Assembly: GCA_039602395.1 (NCBI GenBank)
Contig: JBCNJP010000006.1
Location: 51,053,502-51,117,501 of the forward strand
Source: Deinandra increscens subsp. villosa
Taxonomy: Eukaryota; Streptophyta; Magnoliopsida; Asterales; Asteraceae
Length of the DNA stretch: 64,000 bases
Reading direction: 5' to 3'
The translations under genes and the position numbers were made by a program. Below the pieces are notes generated by a model. The model was given only the letters and a program-made list of their open reading frames with translations, had not been told where the DNA came from and searched no databases. Below are positions 43,201 through 53,853 of this stretch, in pieces; within the stretch, counting starts at the first letter, position 1; every line of letters starts with the position of its first letter.

Positions 43201-46200
43201 CAAATACTTGATTACTCCGCTTGTTTACGTGGTGAATTCTTAGGTATGAAGTATTCTTCATTTCAAAGAGATTATGTACTATAAGTACACATGTGAATTT
43301 GCAATTCAAAACATGCACACACAAAATTAAATACACACACAAAACAGTATACGTGAAAGAAAGTAAGGAAAGAATTAAAGAAAGAAAGAGAGAGAAAGGA
43401 GCAGCCCGTACGTACTCCCTCCTCTCGACTTTCCAGTGAACAAACACCCCTCCGACCAACCCCCGTCACACTACCGGCGAAACCCAACCGTCTCCTGTCC
43501 TTCTCCGATCGAAGTCGGCGATCCTCCGCCCTCGGTGACGGCGAGCTGGTCTGCAAACAGACGAGACCCCGTTTCTCCAATCGGACATCCGGCGAACCTC
43601 CTTCCGAAAACCAGCGAGCACCATACTCCCTCGTTTTCCGATGACGCAACAACCGGCGAACCAGGAACCCCCGTGACCCAGCAGCCCTCGTTCTCTTTAT
43701 TCCAGAGAAGCCCAGCCACATTCCTGTCGCAATTTCGGCGACCTGCTGCTCTTCCACGTCGTTCTCCGACGAACCTGACGAACCAAAACAGCAGCAGCAG
43801 TAGGTTGTAGGTGGCGAAAGATGGTGGTGGTTGCGGACTGAGATGATGAAACGGACACGGAATGAAAACCCGGTAAAACCCTTCACCACCGTCCTCTCTT
43901 TCGGTTGGTTTTCGGTGACATACGATTGACGACGGGTGACAATGACAACGACGGTGAACACCCGGGATGGCAGAGAACGGTGGCGGTGATTGGCGGTTAT
44001 TAACGGTAGCCAATAGTGGTCGTATTTCAAGTTAGAAAAAGGGACGACGAGTTAACCCGTTTACACTTTCGGGTGATGTTTCGGTGGCGTAACGAGGTCC
44101 AAACGACGAACCGACAACAGGGAAATGCTCGTGGCGAGAAACTAGTCGGGAAGGTCTATTCGTTTATCTAAAACAGACCACTTTATTATCCTGGTTATTC
44201 GGACTCGTTTCACGACCTGTTAAAGAGGTAATCACGTTATATATTTGTTATTATTAACAAATATTATTGTTAAGTTAAAGTTTATATGAACGGGATAAAT
44301 GATATAAATATATATTTAAGACGAATAAATATATATATGATTGTTAATCAATTTTAATTAATAAAATTGATTAAAGGAATATATTTAAATATTAAATATA
44401 TAAATGTATATATTTAATATAAAGGTTGACGATATTGACAAATAAATTATTGGATTAAATTTTTAATATATATTTAAAACATATTTAAAATATGTTTAAT
44501 GTATATTAAAGGGTTAATATGGAAATTAGGGTTTTCTAGACACCGTTCTGTTAAACCCGAGTAAACGGTAATGAACCAAGCTTTGAAATTTTAAAGCATG
44601 TTATAAAATGTCATAACAGATAATACTTTAAGTCAGTTTTGAATGAAAATGAGTTTTGATAAAGAAATGAGGATAAACGGGAAATTAGGGTTTCCAAACA
44701 TGATTATTTAATATAAAATAATCCAGAGGGTATGGAGACTTGATTTTTAATATATGGAACTATGTTTATATATATAATAAATATATATAAAGTTAAAATG
44801 GATAAATGATAAAGTATTTAAAATACCGAGTTAATCGGATATTAAGAAGTTCGCGCGGACCGGAAGGGTAAATGCCTGTACACTGGGGTTTCTAGCAAAA
44901 GCGAGGGTGTCGCATAAATCCCAACTGGGAAATGGCATCCCTCACTGGGCGATCCCGGAGTGAGCGTTTACTTATAGGAATGCGTGTCTTCATATTATCA
45001 ACAAAAGAAAAGGATAATGGCCTAAAGGGCATTTTGGTCATCTTGACCTTTTAAAAGGAATGAACTTAATAATTTTAATATTATTAAGATAACAAAGTAT
45101 TAAAACAAACATAGGAAGTGTTTATTATATTAAACCTTGCGTTAACGCCGTACAATACGCGATTAGGTTTAATTGGAGGGCATTGCGGAGATTTTCTCTG
45201 AATTAACTGCTTAAGAGAATAAGGTGAGTTCTATAAGCCCACTTTTAAATGTTTTGATTGTTTTAGTGTTTTCGGGCTAATATACATGCAATGATATATA
45301 TTCAACTGTTTACTTGAAAAGTATTTGAGATGCCTTTACTTGTTTTGTGTTGATACACATACGTGGAAAAGTTATAATACTTATAACTGTTTTAAAGTTA
45401 TTATTACCTGTTATTACTTTTTCGGGAAGGTTATAATAAACGGGTAATATAAAGAATGAAACTTTTATATAAAGCTTTGAGAAATGAAAAATGTGAATGT
45501 TTGGTCTAAGCCTATGTATAGGACTAAGTGTCGGGTAAATATGATCTTATTAGCCTTGTTATGCAAGACCCATAACATTATATTTATGAAACGCTTATTT
45601 CCATATATGGGTAATGGACTGGTGTAAAAACGGTCATGAGTCCAAATACAAGAGTTATTTAAATGGACTTTTGAAAAGGATGAAAAGATCTAAAAGGTTG
45701 AAAAGGTTTTAATCTAAGCAGATATTGTCTAGTGAAAAGGGAAAAGGTGGTTGTGCAACTAGAAGCGGGGAATGACGGTTCCCCGGGGTAACGACGGTTA
45801 CTCTATGAAAGGTTTCGGGTGGTGACGGTTGCCCGAGGAACTAACGTGGTTCCAATAGACAATGCTTAGTATAATGAATGGTTAAATGTTTTGGTATAAT
45901 TCTGTTATGTCTTATACCTGATAAAAGGATAAATGATTAATTGTTTTGGTATAACTCTGTTATGTTTTATACTAGATAAATGTTTTTAAAGAAGGGGCCG
46001 TTAGGCACAAATGTTTGAGGTAAACCTTTCAAGGAAAGGTAAAAGTTTTAAATACTTAGAACTCACCAGCGTAAGCTGACCTTTAAAAGCATGTATGTCA
46101 GGTATCGGTGATGTTTAAAGTAGCAAGTGAATGGCTCTAGCAAGGGCAGATTAGATGGGCACGCTATCAGGAATGACTCGGTAGTAGACTGGCATAGCTA

Positions 46201-46810
46201 TAGATAAGATCTAGTTATTAGATTATGTTGTTATCTTCTTTACTATTGTAACTTTATATATATATAAATGAAAAGTTTTTAAATTTCCGCTGCTTAGTTA
46301 TCTCTGTTGTACCATGTGTTCATGAGTAAATCCGACACGTGACCCCTCCTGGAGCCAAGACTGGGAGTGGGCGTCACATTTGCTAACTTTGATCTCAAGC
46401 AAACAAGATGGGTTCAGACTGGAACTGACCCTGTTACATATGAGCTTGTAGGAGAAGTGAGGTGACCACCTACCAAAAGAACTCGAGTGATCAACATGTT
46501 GGACGAGATTGAAGATGGTACGCTTGTGAAGAATTTTGATAATTGGTTTTATGATCCAACAACTCATGAGGTGGTGGTGGTCTACAAGAAGATGCGAGAA
46601 TTTCGCTTCTATGATCCGGTTGATTTGCTGAGGTTTGGAGAGCGCGATATCAAACTCCTAGCCACCCAACCTATCCTAGGTGATGAGCTTGACTTTGAGA
46701 ATGCTATAAGGGTGGGAATCTTTCATGGTACAACAAACCGGATTATGGAGCGTGAATGGTGGTCTAGGAAGGAGTCTCACACCTTCCGATTTGATTTGAT
46801 GCTTCCTTAG
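40218..46810 (+). pseudogene. Env-like third ORF of the Sirevirus-like element, split by a solo LTR
   Basis: The ATG at 40218 lies directly after ttctcag, a good splice acceptor, hinting at expression from a spliced RNA. The first domain (to 40931) has KFPPIFKKLLPHYWRCLAHYL-type sequence that I associate with ORFs downstream of pol in Asteraceae retroelements. A Ser/Glu/Asp-rich region follows (to about 41400), a frame change, then a coiled-coil-like Glu/Lys stretch (41770-41920) and a TAA at 41942. The third domain is interrupted at 42369/46379 by the solo LTR and ends at 46810. No membrane segment or signal peptide is obvious, so 'env-like' reflects position, not proven function. Confidence 0.65.
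42370..46378 (+). mobile_element. Solo LTR of a Gypsy-type element, about 4.0 kb
   Basis: Begins TGTAACACCCC and ends GGGCGTCACA. A perfect 5-bp duplication tttgc flanks it (42365-42369 and 46379-46383), inside a codon stretch of the env-like ORF. I find no PBS, PPT or pol domain and no internal long direct repeat, so one LTR remains after LTR-LTR recombination. It has a TATA-rich zone near 43085-43130, an open-on-both-strands GC segment at 43400-44030, and gacggttccc/gacggttac repeats near 45765-45840. The size suits long-LTR chromoviruses; the lineage is inferred. Confidence 0.75.
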
Positions 46811-46841
46811 ACGCTCTAATGGTTCATGCCTAGGGGAAGAT

Positions 46842-47232
46842 TGTTGGGCTATACATTGTGAGGCATGAACATTAGATTGGGCTTACATTGGTATGGGCTT
46901 AGTATGTTTACGATTTGGGCTTGGTGGGCCGGTTCTTCTATTGGGTTAAAGATATGTTTAGGGTTTTTGTAATGGGTAGTATAAATACCCAAGTAGTTTA
47001 TGATTACTATTAGTTGTTGATTACGATTTTCTGCCTCCTCTTTCTATTTACGATCGTAATCATTATTCAATAGAAGATTGTTTGTTCTCCATTCAAGATT
47101 TGATTGTGTGCTTTGTTCTTCATCTCAAATGAAGTCTTTTTCATCATCTTCTAGCCCAATCAGTCACAAACAAGGTTTCCGCACTTGTTTGTGTTTACGA
47201 TATCGTGAACGATTGTTGTTTTGGGACCAATA
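46842..47232 (+). repeat. 3' LTR of the Sirevirus-like element
   Basis: Preceded by the purine tract taggggaagat and followed by the gtgtt target duplication and the resumed Rep gene (attttaccatcg). Confidence 0.92.
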
Positions 47233-47237
47233 GTGTT

Positions 47238-48430
47238 ATTTTACCATCGTCATTTACGGGGGGGGGGGGGGGTCCAAGGAATATGATACAACAATATTAG
47301 TATGCATTGGCAGTTTGTCATTGGGCAGGAGCACCTAATCTATTCATTACGATGACGTGTAACCCTAAGTGGCCAAAAATTGAAAGACATGTTGCACAAC
47401 ATACCCCTCGTGAACCTATTGCGAATAGACCTGATACTGTTTCGCGTGTTTTTAAAATAAAGTTGGATGAGCTGCTAAATGATATCCGTAAGAAGTTTCA
47501 CTTTGGTCAACCAAAAGCAGGTAGTTACTTTGTTATGTTTTGTATCTCTCTAAGTTGTGTCACGTTTGTTTTAATGTTACCATAATTAGTGACTTTTTTT
47601 AGTCATATACACAATAGAGTTCCAAAGGCGTGGACTTCCGCATTGTCATGCTATTGTTTTTTTACATCCTGACGATAAGCTGAACACACGTGAAGATATT
47701 GATAAGCTTATCTGCTGATTTACCGTCAGAAGTAACTGATCCATGTGTGTTTTCTGTTGTTCGTTCACATATAATACATGGGTCCATGTGGTGACTTAAA
47801 TCGATCCAGTCCGTGTATGCAAAATGGAGTTTGTTCAAAAGGATACCCTAAGCCATCCTGTCAGGCGACATACATTAACAAAGAAGGTTGGCCTATTTAT
47901 AAACGTCCACTTAACAAAAGCAAAACCAAGGTTAGTTTCCATAATATTGAAGTTGATAATTCTTTTATTGTTCCTCACAACATTGATCTGTTTGTTAAAT
48001 ATGGGTGTCATATAAATGTCGAGTGGTGTAATCAAGGAATGTTGGTAAATTACCTGTTTAATTTACCTAAACAAAGGTACAAACCGCGCCACTGATGTAA
48101 TGGAAGGGCAGAATGGTAGGACGTCATTTGCATTGTTACTTGATACCGATAATGAGATCGAGAAATATCGGAATTATCGGTATATATCAGCATCAAAAGC
48201 ATGTTGGAAGCTTTTTAGGTTTGATGTTCATTATCGGTCGGTTCCTGTTGAGAGGTTACCATTTCATGAAGAAGGTTGTAATAGGGTTTATTTTCAAGAT
48301 GATGATGAGATTGAAACCGTTGTCCAACGTGTTATGGTTGCTATGTTAAAGTTTACTTGATGGCTAAAGGCTAATATTTTATATCCTGAAGGTAGATATT
48401 TAACCTATAGGGATTACCCTACAATGTTTA
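47238..48430 (+). pseudogene. Helitron Rep pseudogene, copy B', 3' part
   Basis: Continues copy B' after the retroelement: G-run (about 47259-47272), TAG then YALAVCHWAGAPNLFITMTCNPKWPKI, intron-like gap, HUH codons cat-tgt-cat at 47641-47649, GDLNRSSPCMQNGVCSKGYPKP, the KYGCHINVEWC region, then TSFALLLDTDNEIEKY and FHEEGCNRVYFQDDDEIE to about 48420. It ends before any helicase, joined to the MITE core at tttacaacggattg, the same junction as in copy A. Confidence 0.8.
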
Positions 48431-48936
48431 CAACGGATTGAAACGGTTTGAACTACTTATTTTTTTTCCGTATAAATCAGTTTGTAATACTTGGTCTCAA
48501 CTTCTTATTGACCGCATGAAATAGTTTTGTAGTAAAAAAAAAATCGGTACTATAACCCTTTAAAAAAATTTGTTGCTATACATTCAAATCATGTTCTGTA
48601 ACCCACAATTAGAAGTTTTACACAACCAAAATCATTCTGCTATAATTTTAAAAAAAAATAGCTATTGACCTGCTGTAAGTTGTAACAAAGAAAAGATGCT
48701 AGTGTAAGTTGTAATAATATTATTTATATTTAAATAAAGTAATTATTATAAATACAACCGGTCCGGTCTGGTTTTAACCGGATTCCATAACATAAAACCG
48801 TAACTCGGACCGTAATTTCCGGACTGGAGTTTTCAAAACCGTGAACATGACCGGTTTGAAAATTCTGAAACCAAACCGACAATTTACTCTGGTTTAAAAG
48901 GTTTGGTTTGGTTTTTCCGGTTTCCGAACACCCCTA
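48431..48936 (+). mobile_element. hAT-MITE, right part of composite, with TIR
   Basis: Matches 26184-26687, ending gaacacccct a. The sequence right of it (cgtgtcaacaccgttagtttggg) is the same as right of the simple MITE at 26687, so both occupy the same ancestral insertion site in duplicated DNA. Confidence 0.8.
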
Positions 48937-49860
48937 CGTGTCAACACCGTTAGTTTGGGTTCTTCACGCCAACGGAATGGTATGTTTCAATTGTAAATGT
49001 GTATCGCAACGTATGCTCTACATAGTTTGGTTTGAAATAACAAGTTTCTTGCACAACAAACAAGACTTACATCTTGCTATTATTTAAAGATGTTATACGA
49101 TCACCATCCAATGTTGATGTATCAAGTCGGTTGAATAGACGTAGGATTAGTCGTCTTCCATTACGAGGGCGAACTACGTCTTCGAACAACATTATTTCGA
49201 GTCCTTCATGTCAACGTAATGGTATACTTGAAATGCACATGTCCCTTACAACTTTTTACTCTTCTTTTAATTTTTTTCCAATCGCAACTTTGTTATGCGA
49301 CAACAATTAAGATAATATTGCTCTTCTCTACAAATATTCCTTGTGCTACATCACCATATAACTTTAGAATCATTGGTAATAGGCGTATATTGCTTCCATC
49401 TGGTTTTTCTGTTATTCGTGGAGATGTGTCTTCAAGTTCCCAAGTGACAAGGACGTCATCAGTTACCAATGTATACCTTAATGAGAATGCGTCACGTAAT
49501 CATAATGGAAATGCCCCAGGTAATCATCATTTTGCATTTCTTGGTACTTTAATATGTATATATATATATATATACATATTTATATTATTTTTTTCTCGGC
49601 TGTTAATTTCCTTATATATTTTTATAGGACACAGGTCAGTTTTTTGGGTTTGTGGAGATGCGGATCATGAATGTCCGCGTTATAAGGCTTTAGTTTGGTA
49701 TGGTGAGCGAACAATTAAAACACTTACGCCTGTTAATCCTAAGTTTTCTTTATGTTGTGGGGAATGAAATAAGATCCTATCTTTATTGCGTGCGCAACCG
49801 TTGTCCCAACTGATGTTTTATTCTGGGGAAGCACAATCTAGGATAAAGATAATATAAAGG
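48937..49860 (+). pseudogene. Helitron-like gene, upstream exons (copy 2) with zinc-binding N-terminus
   Basis: Same exons as 26688-27360. After a short (TA)n at 49556-49574 and an acceptor-like ttttatag near 49628, coding continues: WVCGDADHECPRYKALVWYGER and then FSLCCG, the Cys-rich N-terminal pattern of Helitron replication proteins. The frame is broken near 49767. It leads without interruption by the MITE into Rep copy C, showing the original order: upstream exons, Cys-rich region, Rep. Confidence 0.6.
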
Positions 49861-51110
49861 TGCTTAATGCGATGTTTGCATTCACATCTGGTGGGGAGGT
49901 AAACCGGGATTTTGAAGATGGTGGTGGCCCAAACACGTTCTGTATAAACAGAATTAATCATCATAAGATTGGAAAATTATTACCTACTCACTCAGATGGA
50001 CGTCCTAGATTTGCGTAGTTATATGTATATGATACAGATAACAAGCTTGAAAATCGCTTTTATGCTTTACCTCATTGTCGCAAGCGTGATTCTAGTGATC
50101 CCATGTTACGATCGTTGGTTGATGACCTTACTAGGATGCTTAATGCAAATAATGCATTAGTTCAAGTATTTCGCATGGCAAGAGAAAGGTTTAATGAAAA
50201 ACGTATGCATCCGGTAAAAGATATGGTTGATTGGTTCACGTAATTCACATGGAAGTCAATATAATCTCCCATCCGCATATGAAGTTGATGCTTTAATCCC
50301 ATGTGATGGTGAACCAACTAATTCACGTGACATATTACTAGAAAAATGTGGTACGGGGGTTGTAGAGGGTGTCTGAGTTGCATCCGAGTTTCATGGCGTT
50401 ACAGTATCCTTTATTGTTTCCTTATGGTGAAGATGGATTTCATTTGAACATTTCATTACGTAATATCAGTCCAATGGCTACGTGAAAGAACGTCACGTTG
50501 AGAGAATATTATTGCTTTCGGTTGCACGTCAGGAGGTGTGAAGGTAAGACTCTTCATAGCGGTGGTCGGTTGTTTCAAACATATGTTGTCGATGTTTATG
50601 CTGCAGTCCTTGACATGACTTGAATTGGTATTGTATTAAAAACCAGACAAAGATTCAGTCAGATTTGTATAACTGCTTACAAGATCATATGTTTGATGCT
50701 GATTCGAATTGTGCTAATATTGCTCGTCGTGTTATTTTACCATCGTCATTTACGGAGGGGGGGGGGGGGTTCCAAGGAATGTGATACAACAATATTAGTA
50801 TGCATGGCAGTTTGTCATTGGGCAGGAGCACCTGATCTATTCATTACGATGACGTGTAACCCTAAGTGGCCATAATTGAAAGACATGTTGCACAACATGC
50901 CCCTCGTGTTTTAAAATAAAGTTGGATGAGCTGCTAAAAGATATCCGTAAGAAGTTTCACTTTGGTCAACCATAAACAAGTATTTACTTTGTTATGTTTT
51001 GTATCTCTCTAAGTTGTGTGACGTTTGTTTTCATGTTACCATAATTAGTGACTTTTTTTAGTCATATACACATTAGAGTTCCAAAAGCGTGGACTTCCGC
51101 ATTGTCACGC
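49861..51110 (+). pseudogene. Helitron Rep pseudogene, copy C (truncated at the HUH motif)
   Basis: Starts AMFAFTS and DFEDGGGPNTF in the natural context of its upstream exons. It carries the same TAG codons as the other copies, the G-run at about 50756-50768, further small deletions (for example a ten-codon loss after 50895 and a lost base in KWP), and the HUH codons at 51100-51108. It then ends at 51110 against unrelated sequence beginning tgttttgg. Confidence 0.75.
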
Positions 51111-52008
51111 TTGTTTTGGTAAAAAAATCACAAAGGAATTTCGTATTCCAAACTTAGAATGTGAGGTAGTGTGCTTGTCAATATGCTTGAAACGTAAAGT
51201 TGGACACAAGGATATAACGAGGGAACAATCCAGGATCCTTTGAGTTGCCTCTAGGAATCCTAGCAAAAAAACCTCGGGAGCCGGCCTGAAGAGCCCGCTA
51301 CCACACAATTTTATTGATAATCGAATGAAATATTACAAGGGGTTAGAGGTTTGATCGATCAGAACTATGTGATACAATGTTGTGCGTTCTAAAGTGTGTT
51401 CAATCGGTGTTGATTGTGTGTTCCTACTGATCGAATCCTCGATTTATATAACAAATACAATAATAACAAACTTTCCGGGATTCCGGGATCTTAACGTCCA
51501 ACTAACTCGACCGTTATGGGTCTTCCTCGTTCACTTGGTCCACGATCTACCGTAGCTGGAGCTTAAGTTTCGGAAGTGGTTATCAACTTCACTTGTACCT
51601 GGTCAAATAAAACACGTGGCAAATATGAGGGTTAGCGAAATAAAATTAATCAGGAGACCTGAGCAAACGGGATTCCCAGATGACAATAGGATTCTTGAAC
51701 TATCTGAGCTTCCTGCGAGCATCCTGAAAATAGACCCTCAACAATTGCCCCTTGAATTTTAACAGGTGTGGATAAGCTCAACAGCTGTTAAAATTCAAAA
51801 AGATTCCCTTTTTCACGGCGTTTAGACGGTAAAAGTGGTTATGATGGGACAGATTTTTCGGCGTCCAAGTACTAATCATGATCTTTTCTTTAAATAGGAG
51901 ATCTGAAATAAAGATTTTCACCGTCTTCTTCACATAACCTCTCGAGCTTCTCCGATATTCCAGTTCAGTCCCTTCTTCGTCTTCTTGTTTTCTTCTCGTT
52001 TTTCGGCC
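51111..52008 (+). other. Flank and promoter region of the gypsy-type transposon gene
   Basis: Unrelated to the Rep array. caataaaattgtg on the minus strand near 51310 looks like a polyadenylation signal for a leftward transcript. A perfect 14-bp inverted repeat (ttgaattttaacag at 51752-51765, partner 51785-51798) lies upstream of a ctttaaatag TATA-like site near 51888. A C/T-rich leader runs to the ATG at 52009. Confidence 0.45.
51752..51798. promoter_or_regulatory. Perfect 14-bp inverted repeat
   Basis: ttgaattttaacag and its exact complement are separated by 19 nt, about 210 bp upstream of the start codon at 52009. It could be a cruciform, a binding site or an element remnant. Confidence 0.5.
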
Positions 52009-52821
52009 ATGGCCAAGAAAAACACCCGGTCATCTTCTTCGTTAAGCTCTCCGGTCGTCGAAGATTTCCATGATCAGGGGTACATTATCCCCTGTGAGGA
52101 AGAAACCTGCACTTTCGACGATCGCGACATCCTTGAATTGAAGAATTCCGGCATTTTTCCGCCGGAAACTGTTTTTCGACCCTTCGATTCTCTTACCAAG
52201 TCCGATTTCATCTCCACAACTTGGGTTTGCTTTATGTACTATCCTTTCCTGCTTGGGATGACGTTCCCCTTTCCGGAGCTTATCACTCAGTTTTTCAAAA
52301 CCACCCGGCTTTCTTACTACCAAACCATGCCGATGGTCTGGAGAATCTTGTATTCTCTGGATCAGTTGAACCAAACCAGGAATCTCAACATTGGGATTCC
52401 TGAAATCTGTGAAGCGTATCAGTTAAGAACCCATGGTTGTAGCCGGTTTGTTCTCAAGGCTCGCACCTCCACCTCCCAGTTGATTCCCCGAGCTTCCCAC
52501 AATGACCACGACTGGAAGAAGCGTTTTTTCTTCGTCAAACGAGACTCGATTCCTGGGGGGACGGAGTTACCATTGAAGTGGGTTGAGAAGGGTAGGATAC
52601 TGATGTTTCTTGTTGTTGTTGAATTTCCAATATGTTTCTGACTTTTCTGTTGTTTTCTTTTTTTTTTGCAGCACCCAAATTTGAAAATCTTATCAAGAAG
52701 CAACCTGATTTCAAGAAGCTCGAAGCAATTTACCGGATTCCGGCCAGCGAGAGAGCCCTGGTTCTTGAAGCAACAACCAGCGAGAACAACTATTCAGCTG
52801 ACCACACTCCCACCATGTCTG
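52009..52821 (+). CDS. Gypsy-type transposon-like protein, first two exons (3' end in gap)
   Basis: I chose the ATG at 52009 for its good context (ggccatggcc); an in-frame ATG at 51985 is also possible. Exon 1 (52009-52591) ends aagg|gtagga. An 80-bp intron has a long T-run before gcag (52671). Exon 2 (52672-52821) ends atgtctg|gtaagt. The junction is phase 1 and the frame stays open across 244 codons. The sequence (an aromatic-rich TWVCFMYYPFLLGMTFPFPELI..FF block, then basic exon 2 KFENLIKKQPDFKKLEAIYRIP) resembles the plant 'putative gypsy-type transposon' family. Function is unknown. It is the only multi-exon frame here without damage. Confidence 0.6.
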
Positions 52822-52845
52822 GTAAGTCTCTGTAGGATTCCGAAT

Positions 52846-53345
52846 NNNNNNNNNNNNNNNNNNNNNNNNNNNNNNNNNNNNNNNNNNNNNNNNNNNNNNN
52901 NNNNNNNNNNNNNNNNNNNNNNNNNNNNNNNNNNNNNNNNNNNNNNNNNNNNNNNNNNNNNNNNNNNNNNNNNNNNNNNNNNNNNNNNNNNNNNNNNNNN
53001 NNNNNNNNNNNNNNNNNNNNNNNNNNNNNNNNNNNNNNNNNNNNNNNNNNNNNNNNNNNNNNNNNNNNNNNNNNNNNNNNNNNNNNNNNNNNNNNNNNNN
53101 NNNNNNNNNNNNNNNNNNNNNNNNNNNNNNNNNNNNNNNNNNNNNNNNNNNNNNNNNNNNNNNNNNNNNNNNNNNNNNNNNNNNNNNNNNNNNNNNNNNN
53201 NNNNNNNNNNNNNNNNNNNNNNNNNNNNNNNNNNNNNNNNNNNNNNNNNNNNNNNNNNNNNNNNNNNNNNNNNNNNNNNNNNNNNNNNNNNNNNNNNNNN
53301 NNNNNNNNNNNNNNNNNNNNNNNNNNNNNNNNNNNNNNNNNNNNN
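52846..53345. other. Assembly gap (500 N)
   Basis: Exactly 500 undetermined bases. It hides the rest of the two-exon gene that starts at 52009. Confidence 0.98.
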
Positions 53346-53496
53346 TGAGTTTGGTTTGTTAGTCGTTTGATTACTTCCACCATTTTGTTGATTGAATTGT
53401 TCGTGAACTTGACTCCAAAATGAATCGGATTTTTATTGATTACCAACAATTGTTTTCCGATACATGAAACCAAACATTTTCCAAACACGCTTCCTC

Positions 53497-53847
53497 TCAA
53501 TCGTTCCAAGCCGTACGAGCCACCCGATTTTGGAATTTTTCTTGTCTTTGTGGTTCTTCCTCTTCTTCATCTTCCTCCAAATGCACCTCATCTTCCTCTT
53601 CTTCTTGTACTTTCACATGTTCTTCATCCTTATCATCAGAATCTTCTTCAATACGTCGCAACATATTGAATTGTTGGTTTTGATAGAAGTTGGATGATGA
53701 TTGTTGAAATGGGCTTGGGTCGTATTGTGAAAGTACAAAATGGCACGGTGTTACTTGAATAGGGAAGTTTAGAGGCCCTTGAGATAGATAGTATGGATTA
53801 GGTTGTTGAATTTGAAAGGGATTTGGACTCGATGGTTTATATTGAAA
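53497..53847 (-). CDS. Gln/Asn/Pro-rich protein fragment with acidic C-terminal region
   Basis: Open minus-strand frame of 116 codons between two TAA codons (upstream, 53848-53853) and a TGA (53497-53499). The first half is Gln/Pro/Tyr/Phe-rich (PFQIQQPNPYYL); the second is very acidic (runs of Glu and Asp at about 53535-53640) and ends in a short basic-aromatic tail. There is no ATG near the start, so it is a 3' exon or a truncated gene. Such composition occurs in Myb-like ORF1 proteins of plant PIF/Harbinger elements, but no diagnostic motif is present. Confidence 0.35.
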   Translation of the reverse strand, partial: FQYKPSSPNPFQIQQPNPYYLSQGPLNFPIQVTPCHFVLSQYDPSPFQQSSSNFYQNQQFNMLRRIEEDSDDKDEEHVKVQEEEEDEVHLEEDEEEEEPQRQEKFQNRVARTAWND

Positions 53848-53853
53848 TTATTA

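Larger units (their letters stand above)
30955..47232 (+). mobile_element. Sirevirus-like Ty1/Copia retrotransposon with downstream env-like ORF (16.3 kb, nested)
   Basis: LTRs are 30955-31340 and 46842-47232, bounded by a perfect 5-bp duplication gtgtt inside the Rep gene. The PBS is tggtatcagagc at 31343-31354 and the polypurine tract aggggaaga at about 46832-46840. Internal order is gag, protease, integrase, RT, RNase H, a long spacer, then an additional ORF. An extra ORF after Copia pol is the hallmark of the Sirevirus/Maximus lineage. Without the nested 4-kb LTR it would be about 12.3 kb. All coding parts carry nonsense mutations, so it is not autonomous. Confidence 0.9.

Noticed and set aside
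43272..44030. 252-codon minus-strand ORF and overlapping plus ORF at 43436-43810
   Set aside because: Both lie inside the solo LTR in a GC-rich stretch open on several frames, with no motif or conservation evidence available here.
46487..46810. Independent 107-codon gene
   Set aside because: It is the continuation of the env-like ORF after the solo LTR insertion and ends shortly before the polypurine tract.
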